Shown: piece by piece, positions 45,942 through 55,234 of the stretch | How the letters are laid out: each line of letters opens with the position of its first letter | How positions within the stretch are numbered: position 1 is the first letter of the stretch | NCBI RefSeq assembly: GCF_900186535.1 | Contig: NZ_FYDE01000005.1 | Coordinates: 162,895 to 226,894 of the forward strand | Direction of reading: 5' to 3' | Length of the DNA: 64,000 nucleotides | From: Marasmitruncus massiliensis | GTDB lineage: Bacteria > Bacillota > Clostridia > Oscillospirales > Ruminococcaceae | Program-made: the position numbers and the translations under genes | The notes under the pieces: generated by a model | Seen by the model: the letters and a program-made list of their open reading frames with translations, nothing else | The model's database searches: none | What the model was told of the DNA's origin: nothing

Positions 45942-46042
45942 GTAAACCGATAAAATCGGGGCAATAGCTCCTTTTTTGTTCGATGATACTCCTGGTGGGT
46001 GTTCTTATCCGAAACACCGACCGGTCAGAAAGGGATGATAGT

Positions 46043-46354
46043 ATGGAGAAAATCATCAGCAAACTGGTCGAGTTTGATCACGCCGGCCAGAAGATCGTTC
46101 ATGAGGCCGAAGAGCAGAAACGCTATACGCTTGCGCACATGAACGATTACAAAAAACAGATGTCCGACCAGTACCGGCAGCGTTCGGACCATCGCATCGA
46201 GTTCTTCCGTCAGCAGGCGCAGACTGACACCGAGGAACAGCGTGAGCAGCTTCGCCGTGAATATGACGCCAAAATGGAAAAGCTGAGGCTGCACTTTCAG
46301 GAAAAGGGCGACAGCTGGGTTCATGAGGTCGTTGGCCGCTGCATAGGCGGGTGA
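46043..46354 (+). CDS. V/A-type ATPase small stalk subunit (subunit H/G-like)
   Basis: This 103-residue protein is almost entirely a charged coiled coil (HAGQKIVHEAEEQKRYTLA, then EQREQLRREYDAKMEKLRL). It lies directly upstream of subunit C and has the size and composition of the peripheral stalk partner (AtpH/NtpF-type) of subunit E. Sequence alone does not distinguish the various stalk names. The ATG at 46043 follows AAAGGGATGA. Its stop overlaps an alternative GTG start of the next gene. Confidence 0.7.
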   Translation: MEKIISKLVEFDHAGQKIVHEAEEQKRYTLAHMNDYKKQMSDQYRQRSDHRIEFFRQQAQTDTEEQREQLRREYDAKMEKLRLHFQEKGDSWVHEVVGRCIGG

Positions 46355-46359
46355 GCGGC

Positions 46360-47403
46360 ATGGCAAACTATGCGAACGCGGTGATTGCGAAAACGCGCGC
46401 CATGTTCGGGCAGATGCTGTCTCCTGTGCAATATGACGAGCTGCTGCGCAAACAGAGCATTCAGGAGATTTCGGCTTATCTCAAGGAAAAAACGACCTAC
46501 CGCTCCGCGCTGGCGGGCGTTCAGGACAGTGAAGTCCACCGCGGCCAGCTTGAGATGCTGCTTCATAAGGACGTTCTTTACCAGTATGTCCGGCTGGTCA
46601 AATATGTCCGCGCCAAGGACAGCGTCTACGAGTATATTATCATGGATATGGAGATTGAAACAATTCTCTCCCGTCTTCGTGATCTGATTTCTTCCCGTGA
46701 GGAGGACGATTATATCACATCGCTCCCCTCATTTATCCAGCCCTATGTCAGCTTCAACATTTTCGAAATGGCGCATGTCGACAGTGTGGAACAGATGGCA
46801 GAATTCCTGAAGAACACCCCTTACGGGCCGGTGATCCGTGCTTGCAAGGAACGGCTGGACAATCAGGACGGGCGCATCGACTATACCGCCTATGAAATGG
46901 CGCTTCGCAACTATTATTTCAACACCCTGCTCGAGAGGGCGCAGAAAAATGAGTCGGGCGCCGCGCGTGACCAGCTTCGCGAGCTGATCACCATGCGGGC
47001 GGAAACGATGAATCTCAACACAATTTACCGCATGAAGGCCTATTTCGGTGCACAGCCGGAACAGATACGGGCGGTGATCCTGCCTTTTCGCTGCAAGCTG
47101 TCCCGCCGGGAACTGGATGCACTGATTGAGGCACGGGATGAGCAGGCGTTTCGCAAGGGGCTGTCCGGAACCATTTACGGGAAGCATCTTCCGGAAGATG
47201 CAAGATTCCTCGAAAATGAGACAGACAATATGCGCTATCGTCTCGACCTTCGCATGCTGCGGTTTTCCACCGATCCACAGGTAGTGTTTATGGCGTTTAT
47301 GCTGCTTCGCGGAATGGAGACGGAAAACATTGTACGAATTATTGAAGGTGTGCGGTATCAGCGTTCCCCGGAGAAAATACAGCAGCTTCTCTATCGGGCC
47401 TGA
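46360..47403 (+). CDS. ntpC: V/A-type ATP synthase subunit C
   Basis: This is the funnel-shaped subunit that links the central stalk to the membrane ring. The roughly 347-residue, mostly helical protein belongs to the ac39/AtpC family, with MANYANAVIAKTRAMFGQML and LNTIYRMKAYF regions. The start could also be the GTG at 46351, overlapping the upstream stop. It is placed first after the stalk subunit, before subunit I, which differs from the commoner I-K-E-C order. Confidence 0.85.
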   Translation: MANYANAVIAKTRAMFGQMLSPVQYDELLRKQSIQEISAYLKEKTTYRSALAGVQDSEVHRGQLEMLLHKDVLYQYVRLVKYVRAKDSVYEYIIMDMEIETILSRLRDLISSREEDDYITSLPSFIQPYVSFNIFEMAHVDSVEQMAEFLKNTPYGPVIRACKERLDNQDGRIDYTAYEMALRNYYFNTLLERAQKNESGAARDQLRELITMRAETMNLNTIYRMKAYFGAQPEQIRAVILPFRCKLSRRELDALIEARDEQAFRKGLSGTIYGKHLPEDARFLENETDNMRYRLDLRMLRFSTDPQVVFMAFMLLRGMETENIVRIIEGVRYQRSPEKIQQLLYRA

Positions 47404-47405
47404 CG

Positions 47406-47433
47406 GCTGCCCCCTCAACGGAGCGGGGGCAGC
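47406..47433 (+). repeat. Intercistronic hairpin between subunits C and I
   Basis: GCTGCCCCC (47406-47414) pairs with GGGGGCAGC (47425-47433), starting 3 bases after the subunit C stop. A smaller GTGTGC/GCACAC hairpin follows. No T run follows, so it may influence mRNA stability rather than end transcription. Confidence 0.7.
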
Positions 47434-47527
47434 TGCGAAAACCGTGTGCGGCACACCGCCGGCGGCTGTAGGCGCACGGGCAGGCCGGACATCAAAAAAT
47501 TAGCCGCTGGAGAAAGGACGGGTCAAC

Positions 47528-49516
47528 ATGTCCATTGCCAAGCTGTCGCTTGTTACGATCGTAGGCGATATGAAAAGCCTTGACGACGTGATTCTACGTT
47601 GTTTGGACAGAGGGGATTTCCATCCGGAAAAAGCAATTCAGTCGGTGGAAGGAATCCATGGGTTCCAGCCGCTGTCGGAGCAGAACCCATATACCGACAT
47701 TCTGAACAGGATTACCGACGTTGGCGTTCAGGCGGGGCTGAACCCCAAATATATGCCGGAGAGCATCAAGGACGAAAAGTTTGCGCGGCTGACCCCGCAT
47801 AAAGCGCAGTATTATGAAGATTTCTGCAATTCTTTTAAGGAACGGCTTGATTTTTTGCAGGAGCGGTGCAACTATCTGAAAGGTGAAATTCAGCAGGGGG
47901 AAAATGCGTTGACCCATCTCGCCCACCTCAATGCGCTTGAGGTTGACCTCGATGAGCTGTTCTCCTGCAAATACATCAAGGTGCGGTTCGGCAGGCTGCC
48001 GCAGGACAGCTATCAGAAGCTTTCCTATTATGACCGCAAGATGTTCCTGTTCTCCTCGTTCGATACAGATAAGGGGTATGTCTGGGGCGTCTATTTTACG
48101 CTTGCGGACTATGCCCCCGAGGTGGACGACATCTTCTCCTCCCTTTATTTTGAGCGGATGCGCGTCCCCGATTTCGTCCATGGCACGCCCGAGGCTGCTG
48201 TGGAGAAGATCAAGGCCGGGATTGCCGCCAATCAGAAGGAGCTTGTCCTGGCGGAAAACCAGATCAAGGAGCTCGCCGCTGCTCATAAAGACGAACTCTA
48301 CCGATTTTACACCCGGCTGAAATTCCTTTCGGATTCGTTTGAGATGCGCCGGTATGTTTCGGTACTCAAACGGCAGTTCCTGGATGTTTTTTACATTACC
48401 GGGTTCATTCCCGAGGAAGACGGTGAGGCGTTCGTCGCCGAGCTGCGCGAGCTGGACAGCGTGACGGTGGAAGTCAAAGCCCACGACTCCGACAAGCGCA
48501 TCCAGGCGCCCACCAAACTGAAAAACGGCTGGTTCGCCAAGCCGTTTGAGATGTTTGTGGAAATGTATGGTTTGCCTTCCTATAACGATATCGATCCCAC
48601 GCCGTTTGTGGCGTTTACTTACAGCCTGCTGTTCGGCATCATGTTCGGCGACTTGGGGCAGGGGCTTTTGCTGGTGGCAGCCGGAGCGCTGCTCTGGAAG
48701 TGGAAGCGGATGAATATTGGACGGGTGATCAACCGTATCGGTATTTCCTCCTGTGTGTTCGGCACGCTGTATGGCTCGGTCTTCGGCTTTGAAGAATTGC
48801 TGACTCCGCTGTTTGTCGGCGTGTTCGGCCTTGCGGGGAAACCCATTGAAATTATGGCGCCGGAAATGACCAATGTGATCCTGCTGTCCGCAGTGGGGTT
48901 GGGTGTCTGTCTCATCTGCGTCTCGATCCTGCTGGATATCTTTATCGGATTTAAGCGGCGGGATATCGAACGCGCGGTTTTTTCAGCAAACGGCATCGCC
49001 GGGCTTCTGTTCTATGGTTCCATCCTGTTCGGCGCGGCAACCCTTGCCGTGACCGGCAGAAACCTGTTTACCGCGCCCTATGTTGTAGGGCTGATCCTGC
49101 TGCCGCTTGCGGTAATCCTGTTTAAGGAGCCGCTGGGCAGACTTGCAAAAGGGTATTCCGGGAAGAATGCTCTGCCGGAGGACGGTATGGGCGCTTATCT
49201 GACAGAAGGCGCATTTGAACTGTTTGAAGTGGTTTTGAGTTTCTTCTCCAATACCATGTCTTTTCTGCGTGTGGGCGGCTTTGTGCTCAGCCACGCGGGC
49301 ATGATGGCGGTGGTGTTTACCCTGTCCGACATGGTCGGATCGGCGGCCAGCCCTGTTGTCATTATCATCGGCAACCTGTTCGTCATCGGTATGGAGGGCC
49401 TCATTGTGGGCATCCAGGTGCTCAGGCTGGAGTTTTATGAAATGTTCAGCCGCTATTTCGACGGGAACGGAAAGCCGTATACCCCTATCCGCATTTTTTC
49501 CACCGAGGAATCCTGA
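47528..49516 (+). CDS. ntpI: V/A-type ATP synthase subunit I
   Basis: This 662-residue membrane stator subunit carries the ion half-channels. The N-terminal half is a soluble coiled-coil arm. The C-terminal half has seven to eight membrane segments, including FGIMFGDLGQGLLLVAAG and FFSNTMSFLRVGGFVLSHAG. The latter carries the conserved Arg of the ion path. GGAGAAAGGA precedes the ATG. A long gap of 124 bases with hairpins separates it from subunit C. Confidence 0.93.
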   Translation: MSIAKLSLVTIVGDMKSLDDVILRCLDRGDFHPEKAIQSVEGIHGFQPLSEQNPYTDILNRITDVGVQAGLNPKYMPESIKDEKFARLTPHKAQYYEDFCNSFKERLDFLQERCNYLKGEIQQGENALTHLAHLNALEVDLDELFSCKYIKVRFGRLPQDSYQKLSYYDRKMFLFSSFDTDKGYVWGVYFTLADYAPEVDDIFSSLYFERMRVPDFVHGTPEAAVEKIKAGIAANQKELVLAENQIKELAAAHKDELYRFYTRLKFLSDSFEMRRYVSVLKRQFLDVFYITGFIPEEDGEAFVAELRELDSVTVEVKAHDSDKRIQAPTKLKNGWFAKPFEMFVEMYGLPSYNDIDPTPFVAFTYSLLFGIMFGDLGQGLLLVAAGALLWKWKRMNIGRVINRIGISSCVFGTLYGSVFGFEELLTPLFVGVFGLAGKPIEIMAPEMTNVILLSAVGLGVCLICVSILLDIFIGFKRRDIERAVFSANGIAGLLFYGSILFGAATLAVTGRNLFTAPYVVGLILLPLAVILFKEPLGRLAKGYSGKNALPEDGMGAYLTEGAFELFEVVLSFFSNTMSFLRVGGFVLSHAGMMAVVFTLSDMVGSAASPVVIIIGNLFVIGMEGLIVGIQVLRLEFYEMFSRYFDGNGKPYTPIRIFSTEES

Positions 49517-49545
49517 TAAAAAATTGTTTTTTGGAGGTTTTTAAA

Positions 49546-49971
49546 ATGTTATTTGTTATTCCGACGATTGCTGTTGCGATTGCTGCATTCCTGCTTGTTC
49601 CTGTCATGAAGTCCGGCTCCGCTCCCCGCGCCAGAAAGCGTGTTGCGCTCAACGCGGGCGTATTCATGGTATCCACCCTGCTGCTTGTCTGCCTGTCCAT
49701 GACGGTGGGCGCTGCCGAGCCTGACGCCGCAACTGCCGCTGCCGCCGTATCCGGAGCGGGCGCTGGTATGGGTTATCTTGCCGCCGCGCTGGCCACAGGG
49801 CTGAGCTGCATCGGCGCGGGCATCGCGATTGCGTCTACCGCGCCGGCGGCGATCGGCGCGTTCTCCGAGGATCCCAAAGCATTTGGTAAAGCGCTGATCT
49901 TCGTGGTCTTGGGCGAAGGCGTTGCGCTTTACGGACTGCTGATTTCGATCCTTCTGATTAATAAACTTTGA
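49546..49971 (+). CDS. ntpK: V/A-type ATP synthase membrane rotor subunit K (c)
   Basis: This 141-residue proteolipid forms the rotating c-ring. Four hydrophobic segments are visible. The C-terminal pair forms a classical hairpin with GYLAAALATGLSCIGAGIAI and a single ion-binding Glu in VVLGEGVALYGLLIS. The N-terminal pair (1-55) has no acidic residue in the membrane. It is therefore neither a simple two-helix c nor a doubled NtpK with two carboxylates. GGAGG lies before the ATG. A large hairpin follows its stop. Confidence 0.9.
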   Translation: MLFVIPTIAVAIAAFLLVPVMKSGSAPRARKRVALNAGVFMVSTLLLVCLSMTVGAAEPDAATAAAAVSGAGAGMGYLAAALATGLSCIGAGIAIASTAPAAIGAFSEDPKAFGKALIFVVLGEGVALYGLLISILLINKL

Positions 49972-49974
49972 TGG

Positions 49975-50048
49975 GATGCCGCAAGTTTCAACGGCCTATC
50001 CGGCTTTTCCACAGGAAAAGAAAAAGTTGTTGAAAACTCCGCGGCATC
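49975..50048 (+). repeat. Long intercistronic stem-loop after the c-subunit gene
   Basis: GATGCCGC (49975-49982) pairs with GCGGCATC (50041-50048). AGTTTCAAC pairs with GTTGAAAACT with one bulged A. An inner CTTTTCC/GGAAAAG hairpin (50004-50020) forms the tip. It probably stabilises or segments the message so that subunit c is made in excess. Confidence 0.75.
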
Positions 50049-50072
50049 AGACACTCATAAGGGGTGGAAAAA

Positions 50073-50381
50073 ATGAAATTTTACACACTGAGCGATAATG
50101 TGGACACGACCATGGGAATGCGGCTCGCGGGAATCGAGGGCCGTACGATCCATACTGCGGACGAGGTAATCTCGGCGCTGAAAACCGTTATGGCGGATCC
50201 GGAAATCGGCGTTGTGCTGATGACCGAAAACCTTATAAACACTTGTCCGACTGTCATCTATCGCTATAAGCTGACCTGCAAGCGCCCCCTCATTGTGGAG
50301 GTTCCCGACCGCCACGGCAAGGGAGACGTTTCTCAAATGATTGAACGGTATGTAGGGGAAGCAATCGGTGTTCAATTGTAG
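50073..50381 (+). CDS. ntpF: V/A-type ATP synthase subunit F
   Basis: This 102-residue central stalk subunit is a CheY-like alpha/beta protein. Features are DNVDTTMGMRLAGIEGRTIHT, IGVVLMTENLINTCP and RPLIVEVPDRHGKGD. The ATG follows AAGGGGTGG. It couples rotation and regulates ATP hydrolysis in relatives. Confidence 0.9.
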   Translation: MKFYTLSDNVDTTMGMRLAGIEGRTIHTADEVISALKTVMADPEIGVVLMTENLINTCPTVIYRYKLTCKRPLIVEVPDRHGKGDVSQMIERYVGEAIGVQL

Positions 50382-50424
50382 CGGGCGCACCGGCGTCCCA
50401 TATCAGGCAGAGAGGTGAACAAGA

Positions 50425-51024
50425 GTGGCATACACACCGGAAGAAAAGCTCGAACTGTTCGAGCAGGCGATCCTTAAAAAAGCGGAAGCTGAAAAGCAGG
50501 CGATCCTGCGCGAATCCGAGGAGGCTAAAAAAGCCGAACTGGATCAGGAGGAAAACAAGCTGCTCGAAGAGCTTTATCATCACATACAGTCCGAAGTGTC
50601 CCAGATCAAAACTGCCGGTATCAAGGAAATTTCCCGGGAAAACAGCATGCTGAAAAAACAGCTTTTCCAGCAGCGGGAACAGTATATTACTGAAATTCTT
50701 GCCCGCGCCCGCGCGGAGCTGGTTTCGTTTGCCAAAACAGAGGCCTACGGTGAGTTCCTCCTGAAAAAGGCGGGGTCCCTTGCCGAGGCCCACCGGATGG
50801 ACGGCAGCGTGATCAAACTGCGTACACAGGATCTTTCCTACGGAGATAGGATCAGGGAGATTTACGGCCCCTGCAAAGTGCAGGCGGACGACGCGTCCAT
50901 CGCGATCGGCGGGATGATCCTTGAAAACCGCGCAAAAGGCATCCTGGTGGATTACAGCCTCGACACCGCCCTGGAGGAGCAGAAAAACTGGATTTACAAT
51001 TATTCCGGGTTTCACATTGAATAA
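50425..51024 (+). CDS. ntpE: V/A-type ATP synthase subunit E
   Basis: This 199-residue peripheral stalk subunit has an N-terminal charged coiled coil rich in Glu/Lys/Ala (about 1-105). It has a C-terminal globular domain with VQADDASIAIGGMILEN and GILVDYSLDTALEEQ. The start is a GTG after GAGAGGTGA. A 13-of-14 Noc-box-like match lies inside at 50629-50642. Confidence 0.92.
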   Translation: MAYTPEEKLELFEQAILKKAEAEKQAILRESEEAKKAELDQEENKLLEELYHHIQSEVSQIKTAGIKEISRENSMLKKQLFQQREQYITEILARARAELVSFAKTEAYGEFLLKKAGSLAEAHRMDGSVIKLRTQDLSYGDRIREIYGPCKVQADDASIAIGGMILENRAKGILVDYSLDTALEEQKNWIYNYSGFHIE

Positions 51025-51039
51025 GGGGGGCGGAACGGA

Positions 51040-52809
51040 TTGAACAAGAATCAGGTTTATTCAATTAACGGCCCGGTCGTAACCGTACGCGGCGCAACCG
51101 GGTTTCAGATGATGGAAATGGTCTATGTGGGCGAAAAACGCCTGATCGGAGAAGTCATCAATATTTCCGACGACCATACCACCATACAGGTTTATGAGGT
51201 CACCACCGGACTGCGTCCCGGCGAGCCGGTGGCGGGCACAGGCGGGCCGCTTTGCGCAACGCTCGGCCCGGGCATCCTTTCCAATATCTTTGACGGCATT
51301 GAGCGCCCCTTGGGCGAAATCGCGAAAGAATCGGGCGCGTTTATCCCGGAGGGCAGCGATATTCCGTCTCTCGATCTGGAAAAACGGTGGAAGACCGCTG
51401 TACGGGTCAAGGTTGGCGATCAGCTGAAGGGCGGCGACATCTTCGCCGTTACGCAGGAGTCCTCGGTCATTGAGCACCGCGCCATGGTGCCCCCGACGCT
51501 GTCGGGCGAGGTGGTGTCGGCAGCTGCCGACGGCGACTATAAGGTTTTTGATACGATTATCGTGCTGCGTGACGAAAAAGGGACGGAACAGATCCTTTCG
51601 CTGGCGCAGAGGTGGCCGATCCGTTCGGCGCGCCCGGTTGCGGAGCGTCTGCCTATCGAGCGCCCGCTGATTACCGGCCAGCGCGTGATCGACACGCTGT
51701 TCCCTATCGCCAAAGGCGGCACCGCTGCGGTGCCGGGCGGTTTCGGAACCGGAAAAACGATGACCCAGCACCAGCTCGCGAAATGGAGCGACGCGGATAT
51801 CATTGTCTATATCGGCTGCGGCGAGCGCGGCAACGAAATGACACAGGTGCTTAAAGAGTTCGGCGATCTGATCGACCCGAAATCCGGCAAGCCCCTGACC
51901 GACCGCACCGTCCTGATCGCCAATACATCCAACATGCCCGTGGCGGCGCGTGAAGCCTCTATCTATACCGGCATCACGCTCGCGGAATATTACCGCGACA
52001 TGGGCTATCATGTGGCGGTCATGGCGGACTCCACCTCCCGCTGGGCGGAGGCCCTGCGTGAGATCTCGGGCCGTCTGGAGGAGATGCCGGCCGAGGAAGG
52101 CTTCCCTGCCTACCTGCCGTCGCGTATCTCCCAGTTTTACGAACGCGCGGGTTATATGAACAATCTCAACGGCACCGAGGGTTCCGTGACCATCATCGGC
52201 GCGGTTTCCCCGCAGGGCGCGGACTTTTCCGAACCGGTTACCCAGAACACCAAGCGGTTTGTGCGCTGCTTCTGGGCGCTGGACAAGAGCCTTGCCTATG
52301 CGCGCCATTACCCCGCGATCAATTGGACATCCAGCTATACCGAATATTTGGATGACCTGACACCGTGGTATTCAAAAAATATTTCGCCCGATTTCATGAA
52401 ATGCCGCCAGCAGATTTCCAATCTGCTGCTTGACGAAAGCAAGCTGATGGAAATTGTAAAGCTGATCGGCTCGGATGTCCTGCCCGACGACCAGAAACTG
52501 GTGCTCGAGGTTGCCAAGGTTATCCGCGTGGGCATTCTGCAGCAGAACGCTTACCACCGCGACGACACCTATGTACCGCTGCCCAAGCAGCTGAAGATGA
52601 TGCAGGTTGTCCTTTACTTCTATAATAAGGCTAAGGAAGTTGTGGGCAAAGGCGTTCCGATTTCGGAGCTGACTGCCACCGGCCTGTTTGAAGCGCTGAT
52701 TAAAATTAAATATGATGTGCCGAACGACAACCTTGCGCTGTTCGACAACTATTACAAGGACATCGACGAGAAGCTGGGCAAACTCAACCAGCTCGCCGAG
52801 CAATTCTGA
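51040..52809 (+). CDS. ntpA: V/A-type ATP synthase catalytic subunit A
   Basis: This is the catalytic ATPase subunit, 589 residues. Walker A is GGFGTGKTMTQHQLAKW, followed by VYIGCGERGNEMTQVL and MADSTSRWAEALREISGRL. The non-homologous insertion that distinguishes A from B (about 100-190) is present. The start is TTG after AAGGGGGGC, directly following subunit E. It forms the alternating A3B3 head with the next gene product. Confidence 0.97.
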   Translation: MNKNQVYSINGPVVTVRGATGFQMMEMVYVGEKRLIGEVINISDDHTTIQVYEVTTGLRPGEPVAGTGGPLCATLGPGILSNIFDGIERPLGEIAKESGAFIPEGSDIPSLDLEKRWKTAVRVKVGDQLKGGDIFAVTQESSVIEHRAMVPPTLSGEVVSAAADGDYKVFDTIIVLRDEKGTEQILSLAQRWPIRSARPVAERLPIERPLITGQRVIDTLFPIAKGGTAAVPGGFGTGKTMTQHQLAKWSDADIIVYIGCGERGNEMTQVLKEFGDLIDPKSGKPLTDRTVLIANTSNMPVAAREASIYTGITLAEYYRDMGYHVAVMADSTSRWAEALREISGRLEEMPAEEGFPAYLPSRISQFYERAGYMNNLNGTEGSVTIIGAVSPQGADFSEPVTQNTKRFVRCFWALDKSLAYARHYPAINWTSSYTEYLDDLTPWYSKNISPDFMKCRQQISNLLLDESKLMEIVKLIGSDVLPDDQKLVLEVAKVIRVGILQQNAYHRDDTYVPLPKQLKMMQVVLYFYNKAKEVVGKGVPISELTATGLFEALIKIKYDVPNDNLALFDNYYKDIDEKLGKLNQLAEQF

Positions 52810-52825
52810 AAGGAGGGCATGATCC

Positions 52826-54220
52826 ATGCTCCAATTTGTGGGACTCAATGAAATCAATGGCCCTCTGGTGGCTTTGCAGGGCGTAACCGGCGTTGCGTTT
52901 GACGAGATGGTTTCGCTCAAGCTGAATACGGGGGAAACCCGTTTCGGGCGCGTGGTTCAGATTGAGGGCGAGCGCGTTGTCATTCAGGTGTTCGAGGGAA
53001 CGCGTGGTATGTCGCTGGACAATACCCGTACCACCATGCTTGCGCACCCGATGGAAATGCCCCTTTCGTTGGAACTGCTGGGCAGGACCTTCAGCGGCTC
53101 CGGCCGCCCGATTGACGGGCTGGGCGAAATCTTCTGCGAGAAGAGCGCCGACATCAACGGCAAACCGATGAACCCGGTTACCCGCGTCTATCCGCGCAAC
53201 TACATCAACACCGGCATTTCCACCATCGACGCGCTGGCTACCCTGATTCGCGGCCAGAAGCTGCCGATCTTTTCCGGCTCGGGCATGAGCCATAACAAGC
53301 TGGCTGTCCAGATGGTGCGGCAGTCGCGCCTTTCCGGCACCGATGAAAAATTCGTCGTCGTCTTTGCCGCAATGGGCGTAAAAAACGACGTTGCCGACTA
53401 TTTCAGGCGCTCCTTCGAGGAAGCGGGCGTTATGGAAAAGGTGGTTATGTTCCTCAACCTTTCCAATGACCCGATCATCGAGCGTATTCTGACACCCCGC
53501 TGCGCGCTGACCGTTGCAGAATATCTCGCGTTTGAACACAATATGCATGTGCTTGTCATCATGACCGACGTCACCTCCTACTGTGAGGCGCTGCGCGAAT
53601 TCTCGTCCTCCAAGGGCGAGATCCCGGGCAGAAAGGGTTTCCCCGGTTACCTTTATTCCGATCTGGCATCGCTTTACGAGCGCGCCGGCATCATTGAGGG
53701 CAGCTCCGGCTCTGTCACGCAGGTGCCGATCCTGACAATGCCCAATGACGACATCACCCACCCTGTCCCCGACCTCACCGGCTATATCACCGAGGGGCAG
53801 ATCGTGCTGGACCGCCAGCTCGACCAGACAGGCGTTTATCCGTCGATTTCCGTCCTGCCGTCCCTTTCCCGCCTGATGAAGGACGGCATCGGTGAGGGCT
53901 TTACCCGCGCGGATCATCAGGACTGTGCGAACCAGCTGTTTGCGTCCTATGCGAGGGTGCAGGACGCGCGTGCGCTGGCCTCGGTTATCGGCGAGGAGGA
54001 GCTGTCCGACGTGGATAAACGGTTTATGGTATTCGGCAAGATGTTTGAAAAGCATTTTGTCAACCAGGGGCCGACGGAAAACCGCTCGATTGAAGAAACG
54101 CTTGACCTCGGCTGGCTGCTGCTTTCGCTGCTTCCCCGTGAAGAGCTCGACCGGGTGGGCGACAAGGTGCTCGAGCAGTATTACCGCCCGCAGGCGGCCG
54201 CCGAAAAATTCCATGCTTAA
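52826..54220 (+). CDS. ntpB: V/A-type ATP synthase subunit B
   Basis: This is the non-catalytic nucleotide-binding subunit of the head, 464 residues. It has [20 protein letters not shown] at the start and [20 protein letters not shown] in place of a full Walker A, as expected for [16 protein letters not shown] and [18 protein letters not shown] follow. GAAAGGAGG precedes the ATG. Confidence 0.97.
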   Translation: MLQFVGLNEINGPLVALQGVTGVAFDEMVSLKLNTGETRFGRVVQIEGERVVIQVFEGTRGMSLDNTRTTMLAHPMEMPLSLELLGRTFSGSGRPIDGLGEIFCEKSADINGKPMNPVTRVYPRNYINTGISTIDALATLIRGQKLPIFSGSGMSHNKLAVQMVRQSRLSGTDEKFVVVFAAMGVKNDVADYFRRSFEEAGVMEKVVMFLNLSNDPIIERILTPRCALTVAEYLAFEHNMHVLVIMTDVTSYCEALREFSSSKGEIPGRKGFPGYLYSDLASLYERAGIIEGSSGSVTQVPILTMPNDDITHPVPDLTGYITEGQIVLDRQLDQTGVYPSISVLPSLSRLMKDGIGEGFTRADHQDCANQLFASYARVQDARALASVIGEEELSDVDKRFMVFGKMFEKHFVNQGPTENRSIEETLDLGWLLLSLLPREELDRVGDKVLEQYYRPQAAAEKFHA

Positions 54221-54247
54221 TGCGCATCCGCTGAAGGAGGGATACGG

Positions 54248-54874
54248 TTGGCAAATGAACTGAATATCACGCCGACAAAAGGGAGCCTGCTGGCGGTGCA
54301 GAAATCGCTCCAGCTTTCCACGCTGGGTTTTGAGCTGCTCGACCGCAAGCGCAACATCCTCATCCGCGAAATGATGCTGCTGATTGACAAGGCAAAGCAG
54401 CTGCGCGGAGAAATCAGCAGCACCTTCGGCGAAGCTTACGACGCGCTTCAGGAGGCGAACATCACGCTTGGCGTGGTGCAGGATATTGCCGCCGCGATTC
54501 CCATCGACGACGGCCTCACCATTACCTACCGCAGCGTCATGGGGGTGGAAATCCCGAACGTCCGCCTTGCCGAAAGGAAACTGGAGATGTGCTACGGCTT
54601 CGACCGCACCAACTCCCGCTTCGATTACGCCTATGCCTGCTTCCAGAAGGCGAAAAAAATCACCGCCCTGCTTGCGGAGGTGGAGAACAGCGTTTACCGG
54701 TTGGCCAACGCCATCCGCAAGACGCAAAGGCGTGCCAACGCGCTGGAAAACATCGTCATCCCCCGTTATCAAGAAACGGCAAAATTCATCACAGATGCCC
54801 TGGAGGAAAAAGACCGTGAGGAATTCTCACGGCTCAAGGTGATTAAGGCTGCGAAACTAAAAAAACAGGCATAA
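54248..54874 (+). CDS. ntpD: V/A-type ATP synthase subunit D
   Basis: This 208-residue central rotor shaft is a long antiparallel coiled coil formed by both ends. Signatures are ITPTKGSLLAVQKSLQLS at the N-terminus and RRANALENIVIPRYQETAKF at the C-terminus. The start is TTG after GAAGGAGGG. It is the last gene of the operon, followed by a terminator. Confidence 0.95.
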   Translation: MANELNITPTKGSLLAVQKSLQLSTLGFELLDRKRNILIREMMLLIDKAKQLRGEISSTFGEAYDALQEANITLGVVQDIAAAIPIDDGLTITYRSVMGVEIPNVRLAERKLEMCYGFDRTNSRFDYAYACFQKAKKITALLAEVENSVYRLANAIRKTQRRANALENIVIPRYQETAKFITDALEEKDREEFSRLKVIKAAKLKKQA

Positions 54875-54884
54875 CCAGTCATAG

Positions 54885-54923
54885 AGCGCCGCGCGGAAAT
54901 TTTTTATTTCTGCGCGGCGCTTT
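54885..54923 (+). terminator. Terminator of the ATPase operon
   Basis: The strong stem AGCGCCGCGC/GCGCGGCGCT extends inward through AAAT/ATTT pairing. Only a short T run follows. Confidence 0.75.
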
Positions 54924-55034
54924 GCAGCGGATGAAAAAATGCAGCTTTCCGGCCTGAATAGCCGCCGAAAATGATGTTAAGATCATAAAAGTATACAAAT
55001 TTTGTAAAAATTTAATGGAAATAGAATTCCCAAA

Positions 55035-55063
55035 TTGACCGCGTGACGAAAGAGTGTTAGAAT
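55035..55063 (+). promoter_or_regulatory. Promoter of the dehydratase-activase unit
   Basis: TTGACC (55035-55040), 17 bases, TAGAAT (55058-55063). Confidence 0.72.
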
Positions 55064-55234
55064 AGGGTTATCCAGCAGGTTGATACAGTTTTCCGGACTG
55101 TCTGCGGGATTTTAAACATAAAAAGAATCTGTTTTAGAATACAGATGAACGGGTTCCCCCGGTAGTTCTATCCGGGATGTCGGGGAGCACCCAAGCGATT
55201 GTACTGCCTGTTTTGGCACAAAGGGGGAATTCCA

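Larger units (their letters stand above)
45640..46042. other. Intergenic region upstream of the ATPase operon
   Basis: No gene is seen here. It holds the divergent promoter of the secreted protein gene (45702-45730) and a moderate candidate for the ATPase operon (45913-45941). An AT-rich middle portion shows nothing recognisable. Confidence 0.6.
54875..55234. other. Intergenic region: ATPase terminator and leader of the next unit
   Basis: No gene is seen here. It holds the ATPase operon terminator (54885-54921), a promoter (55035-55063) and a roughly 165-base leader with three short hairpins (55085-55101, 55127-55146, 55158-55176) before the ribosome binding site AAGGGGG. No known riboswitch motif was recognised. 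Confidence 0.6.

Noticed and set aside
50004-50012. TTTTCCACA, a DnaA-box match
   Set aside because: It is isolated, 30 kb from oriC, and part of a palindromic mRNA stem, so a chance match is more likely.
52784-54772. A 662-codon open frame on the minus strand
   Set aside because: It is antisense to ntpB and ntpD, which have full conserved motifs. Its translation shows no domain and reflects codon bias of the true genes.
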